A DNA stretch of 48,713 bases from Mycobacterium sp. 1465703.0 (GTDB lineage Bacteria > Actinomycetota > Actinomycetes > Mycobacteriales > Mycobacteriaceae), in the NCBI RefSeq assembly GCF_001672975.1, contig NZ_LZKU01000102.1, forward strand, positions 1 through 48,713, read 5' to 3'. The position numbers were made by a program, and so were the translations under genes. Shown here piece by piece: positions 41,806 through 48,713 of this stretch. The notes under the pieces are model-generated. The model was given only the letters and a program-made list of their open reading frames with translations. It made no database searches and had not been told where the DNA came from. The number at the start of each line of letters is the position of its first letter. Position 1 is the stretch's first letter.

Positions 41806-43260
41806 GTGCGGATCGGGGCATTGAATGTCTCAACGGTCAACGAATGGGAGCCCCGGCCGGGTGCGTTGTTCTCCTGGAGTCCGTCACCGTCATCACGTGC
41901 CAAGGCCCTGCAGGCGCCGGTCAGCGCAGTACCTCCCAGCTATGTTCAAACCCGCCACCTACGCAGCCTGCGCGAGCAGGCCAACCGCGGGCTCGACCAC
42001 TCCCGGCTGCTCATCGCCTCGGTCGAGGTCTCCGGTCGCTGCGATCTTCGCGCCATGAGTTACGTCATCAACGCACACCTTCGCCGGCACGATACCTACC
42101 GCAGTTGGTTTGAGTACCAGCCTGATTCGCTCCAAGCCCAGCAGTTCGTCCGGCACACCATCGCCGACCCCGCAGACATCGAAGTCGTCCTGACCGAACA
42201 CGGCGAACTCGGCAGCGCAGCGTTGTGCGACCATATCGTGGCCATCCCGGATTCGCTGCACTGGGACTGCTTCGGTTTCGGGATCATTCAGCGCGCGGAG
42301 AAGTTCACGTTCTTTGCCAGCATCGATCATCTGCATGCCGACGGCCAGTTCGTCGGGATGGGGCTCATGGAGTTCCAGACCATGTATGCCGAGTTGATCA
42401 CGGGCAACCCACCCGTCGAGCTGGCACCGGCCGGCAGCTACGACGCCTTCTGCCTTCGGCAGCGCGAGTACACGTCCGGGCTCACCGCGGACTGCCCGCC
42501 GGTGCGAGCCTGGATCGACTTCGCTGAAGCGAATGGCGGCACATTCCCCAAATTCCCGCTGCCGCTGGGCGATCAATCGACGCCGTACCACGGTGACCTG
42601 ATCAGCCTCACGCTGATGAACGAAGCGCAAACCGACCGATTCGAAACCGCCTGCCTGGATGCGGGCGCACGGTTCATCGGCGGCATGTTCGCCTGCATCG
42701 CGCTGGCTCTGCACGAGTTGACCGGCACTGCAACCTATTACGGCATCACTCCAAAGGACACCCGCAGCACCCCAGCCGACCTGACCACGCAGGGCTGGTT
42801 CACCGGTCAGATCCCGATCACCGTCCCGGTCGCCGGGTTGTCCTTCAACGACATTGCGCGAAGCGCGCAGACGTCCTTCGACACCGGCGCCGAGCTGGCA
42901 ACGGTGCCCTTTGAACGAGTGACGGAGCTGGTCCCGTCGCTGAGTCCGCCACCGCCGCTCTTTTCGCTGGTGAACTTCTTTGACGCACAAGCCAGCCCAC
43001 TTTCCATGATGACCAAGCTGTTAGAGGGCATGACCGTCGGTGCGCACAGCGACGGGCGGGTCACCTATCCGCTCAGCACCATGGTGGGCCGTTACGACGA
43101 GACGGCGGCCAGCGTGTTGCTGCCCGGCAACCCGGTTGCCCGCGAATCCATCCAGCGTTACCTGGCGGTCATCAAATCCACGTGCGTCCGCATCGCCGAT
43201 GGGGGTGCAGCCGAACGGGAACGGGTGCTGGCACCGGCGTTGGGGCCGGTCGCGTGCTGA
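41806..43260 (+). CDS. papA1: Polyketide-associated acyltransferase, PapA1 type
   Basis: 484 aa from GTG 41806; AGGAGG lies 5 bases upstream, and MRIG-type starts match M. tuberculosis PapA1. The condensation-domain fold has the catalytic HxxxDG motif at His175-Asp179-Gly180 ([13 protein letters not shown]) and the DFGWG-equivalent region near [14 protein letters not shown]. It is closest, from memory, to PapA1/PapA2, which acylate trehalose-2-sulfate in sulfolipid synthesis, with [30 protein letters not shown] very similar. mmpL follows after 23 bases. The acyl donor polyketide synthase (pks2) is not upstream, so the lipid made may be a non-sulfated acyltrehalose or another product. Confidence 0.9.
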   Translation: MRIGALNVSTVNEWEPRPGALFSWSPSPSSRAKALQAPVSAVPPSYVQTRHLRSLREQANRGLDHSRLLIASVEVSGRCDLRAMSYVINAHLRRHDTYRSWFEYQPDSLQAQQFVRHTIADPADIEVVLTEHGELGSAALCDHIVAIPDSLHWDCFGFGIIQRAEKFTFFASIDHLHADGQFVGMGLMEFQTMYAELITGNPPVELAPAGSYDAFCLRQREYTSGLTADCPPVRAWIDFAEANGGTFPKFPLPLGDQSTPYHGDLISLTLMNEAQTDRFETACLDAGARFIGGMFACIALALHELTGTATYYGITPKDTRSTPADLTTQGWFTGQIPITVPVAGLSFNDIARSAQTSFDTGAELATVPFERVTELVPSLSPPPPLFSLVNFFDAQASPLSMMTKLLEGMTVGAHSDGRVTYPLSTMVGRYDETAASVLLPGNPVARESIQRYLAVIKSTCVRIADGGAAERERVLAPALGPVAC

Positions 43261-43283
43261 CGCTCGAAGGCTAGCGTTCGGGG

Positions 43284-46200
43284 ATGTCAGGGCAGACTCA
43301 CAAGCGCGGCCAGGACACGGCGGCCGGCGTCTTCCCGCGGCTGGGGCGGATGATCGCGCGGTGGCCGCAGCTGGTGATCGGGATCTGGGTCGCACTCGTC
43401 GGGGTGCTGTCGCTGACCTTGCCGTCGCTGGAGGAGATCTCGCAACGGCATCCGGTGGACATCTTGCCGGCCAACGCCCCGGTGCTGGTCGCAACCGAGA
43501 ACATGACGAAAGCCTTCCACGAACCCGGATCGGAAAGCATTGCGGTAGTGGTGCTCAGCGATGCCAACGGGCTGAGCCCGGCCGACGAGGGTACCTACAA
43601 AAGACTGGTGGACACCCTGCGCAGCGACACCCGGGACGTGGTGACGCTGCAGGATTTCATCAGCGCACCGCCGCTTCGTGAGCTGATGACCAGTAAGGAC
43701 CACCAAGCCTGGATCCTGCCCGTCGGTATGCCCGGCGAATTGAGCTCGCCGCAATCCAAACACGCATACACCCGAGTGACCGGCATCGTCAACCACACGG
43801 TCGCGGGTACGACGTTGAGCGCCAATATGACTGGGCCCGCGGCCACCGTCGCCGACATGAACCTCACCGGCCAGCAGGACAGAGGCCGGATCGAGCTTGC
43901 GATCGTCGTGCTGTTGTTGGTCATTTTGCTGATCATCTACCGCAACCCGGTGACCATGGTGCTGCCGTTGATCATGATCGGCATGTCCGTGGTGGTGGCC
44001 CAGCGCCTGGTCGCCATAGTCGGCTTGGCCGGCTTCGGAATCGCCAATCAGACCACCATATTCATGAGCGGGATGATGGTCGGCGCCGGAACCGATTACG
44101 CGGTCTTTCTGATCAGCCGCTATCACGACTATTTGCGGGAGGGCCTGGATTCGGACCGAGCGGTCATCAAGGCCCTGACGTCGGTCGGGAAGGTGATCGC
44201 GGCCTCGGCTGCCACCGTGGCCGTCACGTTCCTGGGGATGATCTTCGCCCAGTTGGGAATTCTGAAAAGCGCGGGACCCGTGTTGGGAATCTCGGTGGTC
44301 GTCGTCTTCACCGCTGCGGTGACCTTACTGCCCGCGCTGCTGGTGCTTGCCGGACGCCGCGGCTGGATCGCACCGCGCCGCGACCTCAGCCGCCGGATGT
44401 GGCGACGGTCGGGTGTCCAGATCGTCCGCAAGCCCAAGGCCCATCTGCTGGCCAGTGTGCTGGTACTGGTGATCCTGGCCGGCTGCGCGGGATTGGCGCG
44501 CTACAACTACGACGAACGGCGGGCGGTGCCGGCCGCCGCCGAAAGTTCCATCGGATATGCCACTCTCGACCGGCATTTTCCGTCCAACCTGATCATTCCG
44601 GAGTACCTCGTCGTCCAATCGCCGCACGACTTGCGCACGCCCAGGGCGCTGGCCGACCTCGAGCAGATGGCGCAGCGGGTGAGCCAAGTGCCGGGTGTGG
44701 CGAGCGTCCGCGGCATCACCCGGCCCACCGGGCAGTCGCTGGAGCAAGCCAGGACGTCCTGGCAGGCCGGCGAGGTCGGCGACAAGCTGGACCAGGGCTC
44801 CAAGCAGATCGTCGATCACACCGGCGATCTCGACAAGCTAGCGGGCGGGGCAAACCTGATGGCCGGCAAGCTGTCTGACGTGCGCGCGCAGGTCGACCAG
44901 GCCGTGTCCGCCGTCGGCGGTCTGGTCGACGCGCTGGGCTTTCTGCAGAACGCCTTCGGCGGCAATCGGGCGCTCGCCGAACTCGACGACGCCGAAAAAC
45001 TCGTCAGCGGCATCCGCTCACTCGGTGACGCGATCGGGGCGAACTCAAACTTCGTCGCCAACAACTCCGAGTGGGCCACTCCGGTATTGGCGGCACTGGA
45101 CAACAGCCCGATGTGCAGCGCGGAACCCTCCTGCGTCAACGCGCGCGCCGAACTGCAGCGGCTGGTCATCGCGCGCGACGACGGAACGCTCGGCAAGCTT
45201 TCCGAGCTCGCTCGACAGTTGCGGGCGACCCAGGCCGTGCAAAGCCTGGCCACGACCGTATCCGGATTGCGCCGCGCGCTGTCCACCGCCATCGGCGCCA
45301 TGGGTTCGCTGGGGATGGCCAGTCCCGGTGGCATGCGGGCGAAGATCAACTTTCTGCGGCAGGGCACCAGCACGCTGGCCGACGGCAGCCGGCAATTGGC
45401 CGACGGTGTGCAGCAACTGGTCGACCAGGTCAAGAAGATGGGCCTCGGGCTAGGTGAGGCGTCGGCATTTCTGATGGGCATGAAAAACGACGCGACTACG
45501 CCGGCGATGTCGGGCTTTTACATTCCCGCGCAAGCGTTGTCGTACGCAACCGGCTCCGGGGAAAAGCCCACGACGCTGCCGGGCGAGGTGCAAGCCCTGC
45601 TGGGTGGGACGAATGCCGACCAGCTCAAAAAGTTCGCCGCCGCCTTCGTCTCATCGGACGGGCACGCGGTGCGCTACCTGATCCAGACCCATTTCAACCC
45701 GTTCAGCGGCGCCGCGATGGATCAGGTCAACGCGATGATGGCGGCCGCCGCGGGGGCGCAGCCGAATACCACCCTGGCCGACGCCACGGTATCGACGGTG
45801 GGGCTGCCTGTCTTCGTCAAGGAGACCCGCGACTACTACGGGCAAGATCTGCGATTCATCATCGTGATGACCGTCTGCGTGGTGCTGCTCGTCTTGTTCG
45901 CGTTGCTGCGCGCGGTGGTGGCGCCGCTGTACCTGATCGGTTCGGTGATCGTTTCCTACCTGTCGGCGCTCGGAATCGGCGTGATCGTCTTCCAATTCAT
46001 CCTCGGCAACGAAATGCATTGGAGCGTACCCGGATTGACGTTCATCATCTTGGTCGCGGTGGGTGCGGACTACAACATGCTGCTGATCTCCCGGATGCGC
46101 GACGAGTCGAAGTTCGGCATCCGCTCCGGTGTGATCCGCACCGTCGGATCAACCGGCGGGGTAATCACCGCGGCGGGCCTGATCATGGCCGCCTCGATGT

Positions 46201-46496
46201 TCGGGCTGGTATTCGCCAGCCTCACCAACGTCATTCAGAGCGGCTTCGTGCTGGGCGCCGGGCTGTTGTTGGACACGTTCCTGCTGCGCACCATCACGGT
46301 GCCGGCGATCGCGGTGCTGGTCGGCGAGGCGAACTGGTGGCGACCCCGGTGGCCGATGAATCTGTGGCGGCTTCGACGGAACCGCAGCAGGCGGTCGGGC
46401 AAACGCAAACCACTGCTGCCCGAATCGGAGAAATCGCCGCGGTGGGCGCTCGACGACCTGGTCGGCTTCTCACCGCACGACGGGCTGCGACTCTGA
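43284..46496 (+). CDS. mmpL8: MmpL-family RND lipid transporter, MmpL8/MmpL10 type
   Basis: 1070 aa, the size of the MmpL8/MmpL10 cluster. Helix 1 is at about 28-50 ([20 protein letters not shown]). Proton-relay Asp-Tyr pairs lie at Asp271-Tyr272 ([13 protein letters not shown]) and Asp929-Tyr930 ([11 protein letters not shown]). The large periplasmic D2 domain with coiled-coil and two Cys (about residues 420-850; [10 protein letters not shown]) marks the cluster II type. It exports complex acyltrehalose lipids across the inner membrane. It forms an operon with papA, and the downstream chp-like and sap-like genes, convergent, complete the same locus order as the sulfolipid region of M. tuberculosis. 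The C-terminus is Arg/Ser-rich. Confidence 0.93.
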   Translation: MSGQTHKRGQDTAAGVFPRLGRMIARWPQLVIGIWVALVGVLSLTLPSLEEISQRHPVDILPANAPVLVATENMTKAFHEPGSESIAVVVLSDANGLSPADEGTYKRLVDTLRSDTRDVVTLQDFISAPPLRELMTSKDHQAWILPVGMPGELSSPQSKHAYTRVTGIVNHTVAGTTLSANMTGPAATVADMNLTGQQDRGRIELAIVVLLLVILLIIYRNPVTMVLPLIMIGMSVVVAQRLVAIVGLAGFGIANQTTIFMSGMMVGAGTDYAVFLISRYHDYLREGLDSDRAVIKALTSVGKVIAASAATVAVTFLGMIFAQLGILKSAGPVLGISVVVVFTAAVTLLPALLVLAGRRGWIAPRRDLSRRMWRRSGVQIVRKPKAHLLASVLVLVILAGCAGLARYNYDERRAVPAAAESSIGYATLDRHFPSNLIIPEYLVVQSPHDLRTPRALADLEQMAQRVSQVPGVASVRGITRPTGQSLEQARTSWQAGEVGDKLDQGSKQIVDHTGDLDKLAGGANLMAGKLSDVRAQVDQAVSAVGGLVDALGFLQNAFGGNRALAELDDAEKLVSGIRSLGDAIGANSNFVANNSEWATPVLAALDNSPMCSAEPSCVNARAELQRLVIARDDGTLGKLSELARQLRATQAVQSLATTVSGLRRALSTAIGAMGSLGMASPGGMRAKINFLRQGTSTLADGSRQLADGVQQLVDQVKKMGLGLGEASAFLMGMKNDATTPAMSGFYIPAQALSYATGSGEKPTTLPGEVQALLGGTNADQLKKFAAAFVSSDGHAVRYLIQTHFNPFSGAAMDQVNAMMAAAAGAQPNTTLADATVSTVGLPVFVKETRDYYGQDLRFIIVMTVCVVLLVLFALLRAVVAPLYLIGSVIVSYLSALGIGVIVFQFILGNEMHWSVPGLTFIILVAVGADYNMLLISRMRDESKFGIRSGVIRTVGSTGGVITAAGLIMAASMFGLVFASLTNVIQSGFVLGAGLLLDTFLLRTITVPAIAVLVGEANWWRPRWPMNLWRLRRNRSRRSGKRKPLLPESEKSPRWALDDLVGFSPHDGLRL

Positions 46497-46500
46497 GGCG

Positions 46501-47589
46501 CTATCTCTTGCTCTTGAGTAGCAAGCGGGCGGCCGTCGGCAACAGACCCTTGCCCTTGATGCGTTTCGGCCCGACCTTGGGTCCGACTGAGGCGACCGTG
46601 CCGATGGCACCCGATGCCGCGTGCAGGCCCAGCGAGGCGGCCCGCAGCGGAATGTTGACCGCGGTGAAAATGGTGGGGATATGGGCGATCCCGGTGATCA
46701 TCTGAACCGGATTGTGCGCCGGGCCCGGGTCATATGCTCGGTCGATGAGCGGGCGCAGCGCCGCATCGATAGGGCCGACCGCCTCTTGCGGCATGCCCGC
46801 GCCATCCACCAGCGCACGCGCCAGCGGCAGCCGCGGATTGCGGATGAAGTAGGTCGTCGTGGTGCCGCCGACGCTGTTGGTCTCCCGCTTGATGTCCCAA
46901 GGAGCAACCTGGGCCGGGTCGGAGAACGCCGTGGCGCTGTGGCCGTAATAGCCGCCGGCCGCGACCGCGTTCAGGTCGGCGAGCAAATTCCCCGGATGGT
47001 TGGGCGGGTCGGAAAACGGGTCGTACTGGCCGACGATGTTGATGGTGCGGTACTGACTCTCCACCGGATGCGGCACGGTGTAGTCGATGATCGGCACGTG
47101 CGCCCCGGGTCCGAATGCCTTGGCCAGCAGGTTGTTGGGGTCGCCGGCTTTGATGAAGGTCAGTTGATCCGGGGGCGGTGCGCCCGGATCGTGTGCCAGC
47201 CGGGCTTGTTCGCGGTCGAGCGCCAGCGTTCCCTGGGACAGGCCGGCCACCGAGATGGGTCCGCCGGTGCTGCGGATCGCCGCGTCGAGGTTGTTGGTTC
47301 CGGTGTTCACCGAGCTGTTGACGGTCGGCGAATTCAGCCCGGTCACCGGCCAGAAGCTACCCGGGTAGGAGATGACCCGCCGGGTGGCGTCCGGGCTGTA
47401 GTAGTTGGCGTCGATCTGCGGCTGCATCGCAGGATTGAAGTGATACAGCGACCGCAGCGGACCATACGGGGAGGGCTCGGTGCCTGGGACGATCAACGCG
47501 GTATCGGCGGATGCGACGCCATCTCCGAAAGTTATTGTCAGGGAAAGTATTCCCGTGGCGACCGCGCCGGCGAGCAGCTTCTTCAACAT
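46501..47589 (-). CDS. chp1: PE-PPE-domain acyltransferase/hydrolase, Chp1 type
   Basis: 362 aa. A signal or anchor sequence (LLAGAVATGILSLTITFGDGVASA) precedes an alpha/beta-hydrolase of the PE-PPE family (PF08237) without any PE or PPE domain. The nucleophile is Ser118 in GLSQG; IIDYTVPHPVESQYRTINIVGQYDPFSDPP holds the probable acid, with a later His such as GYYGHSATAF. Chp1 of M. tuberculosis transesterifies diacylated trehalose sulfate to make the mature sulfolipid at the periplasmic face; Chp2 does this for polyacyltrehalose. GAGG lies before ATG 47589. The gene is downstream of sap on the same strand and converges on mmpL with a 4-base gap. Confidence 0.92.
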   Translation of the reverse strand: MLKKLLAGAVATGILSLTITFGDGVASADTALIVPGTEPSPYGPLRSLYHFNPAMQPQIDANYYSPDATRRVISYPGSFWPVTGLNSPTVNSSVNTGTNNLDAAIRSTGGPISVAGLSQGTLALDREQARLAHDPGAPPPDQLTFIKAGDPNNLLAKAFGPGAHVPIIDYTVPHPVESQYRTINIVGQYDPFSDPPNHPGNLLADLNAVAAGGYYGHSATAFSDPAQVAPWDIKRETNSVGGTTTTYFIRNPRLPLARALVDGAGMPQEAVGPIDAALRPLIDRAYDPGPAHNPVQMITGIAHIPTIFTAVNIPLRAASLGLHAASGAIGTVASVGPKVGPKRIKGKGLLPTAARLLLKSKR

Positions 47590-47664
47590 GTCCTCGTGCT
47601 ACCTGCCTTGGTCGACAGAATTAGATTGGGCGATTGCCAGCTCAGTGCAGCAGCTTACCGCGGC

Positions 47665-48384
47665 TCAAAGGCTGGTCAACCCGAGCGCCAGCATCAACGT
47701 GCCGCTGGCCGCGATCAGAGCGGCGACGTCGCGCTGGGTGCGCGACCGCAGCCAAGTTTGCAGCGCAACCATGAACGCACGGGTCCGACCGCGTGCGAGT
47801 AGATAGCTGGCAAGGGGGATTTCGGCCACCGTGAACGCTACGAGGTTGTACGCCACAACGGCTTGCACCGCAGTGACGGGCCCGGCGTGGGTGGCCAGGA
47901 TGACGGCCATCGCCGCCATGTAGTTGGCCGACGGCAGCGCGGTGCCCATCCCGCTAACCCACGCCACTCGAAGTGAGTCGCCTTGCAGGAAAACACGTGC
48001 CCGGCCGGTCAGCTTCGCCAGGCCGGTAGGCGGCGTTTCTTCCAGCAGCAGAACACCGCCACCACGGCGGACCCCGCCGTTAGCTGACCGGTGCCGGACA
48101 TGCTTGTGCCGCAAGGAGTTTGTGGCAAGTAGGGCAGCGATCAGCAAAGCGACGAGACCGGAGGCGATCTGCACCTGCGCCAGGTTGACCTGACCTACCA
48201 CCGGTGCGGACCGGAGAACGAAAAGCACGACCAACCCCACGGCCGAGCCCATGGTGAGGCCGCCGCAAAGGAACACCAACAGTTGCAGGAGTGGGCGTTT
48301 CCTGCTGAGCAACAGCACCACCAGGCTGAGCCGGACCGGTTCGAAGATCACCGAACCCGCCAATACCAGCACGGTGATCCACAT
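47665..48384 (-). CDS. sap: Sap/GAP-family membrane protein for lipid export
   Basis: 239 aa from ATG 48384. Six hydrophobic segments (WITVLVLAGSVIFEPVRLSLVVLLL; LLVFLCGGLTMGSAVGLVVLFVL; QIASGLVALLIAALLA; ANYMAAMAVILATHAG; VVAYNLVAFTVAEIPLASYLL; AALIASGTLMLALGL) and a basic loop between three and four fit PF11139 (Sap, GPL-addressing protein). GAP moves glycopeptidolipids to the surface of M. smegmatis; Sap is the sulfolipid counterpart and assists MmpL8. It starts a two-gene operon with chp. The upstream frame to 48702 is longer but not hydrophobic and is rejected. A new plus-strand frame diverges to the right. Confidence 0.92.
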   Translation of the reverse strand: MWITVLVLAGSVIFEPVRLSLVVLLLSRKRPLLQLLVFLCGGLTMGSAVGLVVLFVLRSAPVVGQVNLAQVQIASGLVALLIAALLATNSLRHKHVRHRSANGGVRRGGGVLLLEETPPTGLAKLTGRARVFLQGDSLRVAWVSGMGTALPSANYMAAMAVILATHAGPVTAVQAVVAYNLVAFTVAEIPLASYLLARGRTRAFMVALQTWLRSRTQRDVAALIAASGTLMLALGLTSL

Positions 48385-48583
48385 GCTCGGCAACCGTACT
48401 CCAGCTGTGTCAACGCCAGCACACTCGAGCGAAAATGCGCGGAACAGAGGGCAGTTCGTCATCCTTCGTTCACTTTTGCGTAACGCCAGGAACTTTCGGT
48501 GGTGCGGTGGTTCATCCCATCCGTTATGCTGACGATTCCGGTACACCGTTTGACGGTTGAGAGATCCCCCGGAGCAGCTGGAC

Positions 48584-48713
48584 ATGCCGGTTGGTCCGCC
48601 GTTACCGACGTCCTTGCAACGGAGTTCGCGCGAAGTGGTCGCGATGGTCGCAGCGCAGGCTTCGGCGGGCTGGCGGGCCCGGCCCCGCGGTGACGCCGCC
48701 AACGGTACCGCAG
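48584..48713 (+). CDS. Start of an unidentified gene, cut by the right edge
   Basis: ATG 48584 with GGAG 9 bases before it opens a frame of 43 codons to the edge. It starts MPVGPPLPTSLQRSSREV and continues VAMVAAQASAGWRARPRG, Ala/Arg-rich with GC-rich third positions. There is no signal peptide and no recognised family. It does not match the PapA2 start expected next in M. tuberculosis. It diverges from sap with about 200 bases of promoter space. Confidence 0.35.
   Translation, partial: MPVGPPLPTSLQRSSREVVAMVAAQASAGWRARPRGDAANGTA

Overview
The window is a high-GC actinobacterial chromosome segment whose gene content and order follow the Rv3887c-to-Rv3820c part of the Mycobacterium tuberculosis chromosome, read in the opposite direction. 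Markers are eccE2/eccA2, gltBD, ethA/ethR, espR, sodA, glpQ1, pheA, serS and a papA-mmpL-chp-sap block. The organism is therefore a Mycobacterium. Absence of ESX-1 from its usual place and the presence of a dinB3-type polymerase gene rule out the M. tuberculosis complex. A slow grower related to the M. avium complex would fit, but that is inference.

Left end (1-5120): the 3' part of an ESX-2 type VII secretion locus. eccE2 and eccA2 are intact, but mycP2 is split. Its first 45 codons, with the overlapping eccD2 3' end, lie on the minus strand and its C-terminal part lies on the plus strand. The junction is near 498-512, as expected from an inversion (or a chimeric assembly). At 5132-7392, where M. 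tuberculosis carries ESX-1, there is instead a small module: a deazaflavin-type oxidoreductase and an NmrA-like reductase, divergent from a SigI-like ECF sigma factor, with an inverted repeat between them.

7389-15273: an orphan EspI-like ATPase (Rv3860 type) and the gltBD glutamate synthase operon. 15274-24342: a newly found 46-aa ORF with a strong ribosome binding site, an F420-type LLM oxidoreductase, a membrane protein, a PHP-domain protein, dinB3, the ethR/ethA pair with a conserved operator, rraA, the Lys/Ala/Pro-rich membrane-anchored Rv3852 homologue, a copC/ycnI-like copper pair and Rv3850.

24471-32305 is rich in metal biology and regulation. It holds espR, a GDT1-family transporter preceded by a clear yybP-ykoY manganese riboswitch, Rv3847, a SodA with Gln145 (Mn type), a 51-aa membrane ORF, a cluster of DnaA-box-like sites, a DUF4328 protein, glpQ1, a full-length LytR-CpsA-Psr protein and an Rv3839-like gene behind an IdeR-type box. 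bfrB, which lies beside glpQ1 in M. tuberculosis, is not here.

32363-41653 is mostly housekeeping (pheA, a phosphoglycerate mutase-like gene, a zincin-like peptidase, a septum-formation family protein, serS), then an AraC/methyltransferase pair. It ends in a TetR regulon with two matching palindromic operators that flank tetR and precede a DUF2834 gene and a carotenoid-dehydrogenase-like FAD enzyme. 41806-48384 is a papA1-mmpL8-chp1-sap block resembling the sulfolipid/acyltrehalose export locus, but pks2 and fadD23 are not in the space upstream of papA. I saw no tRNA, rRNA, CRISPR array or insertion sequence.
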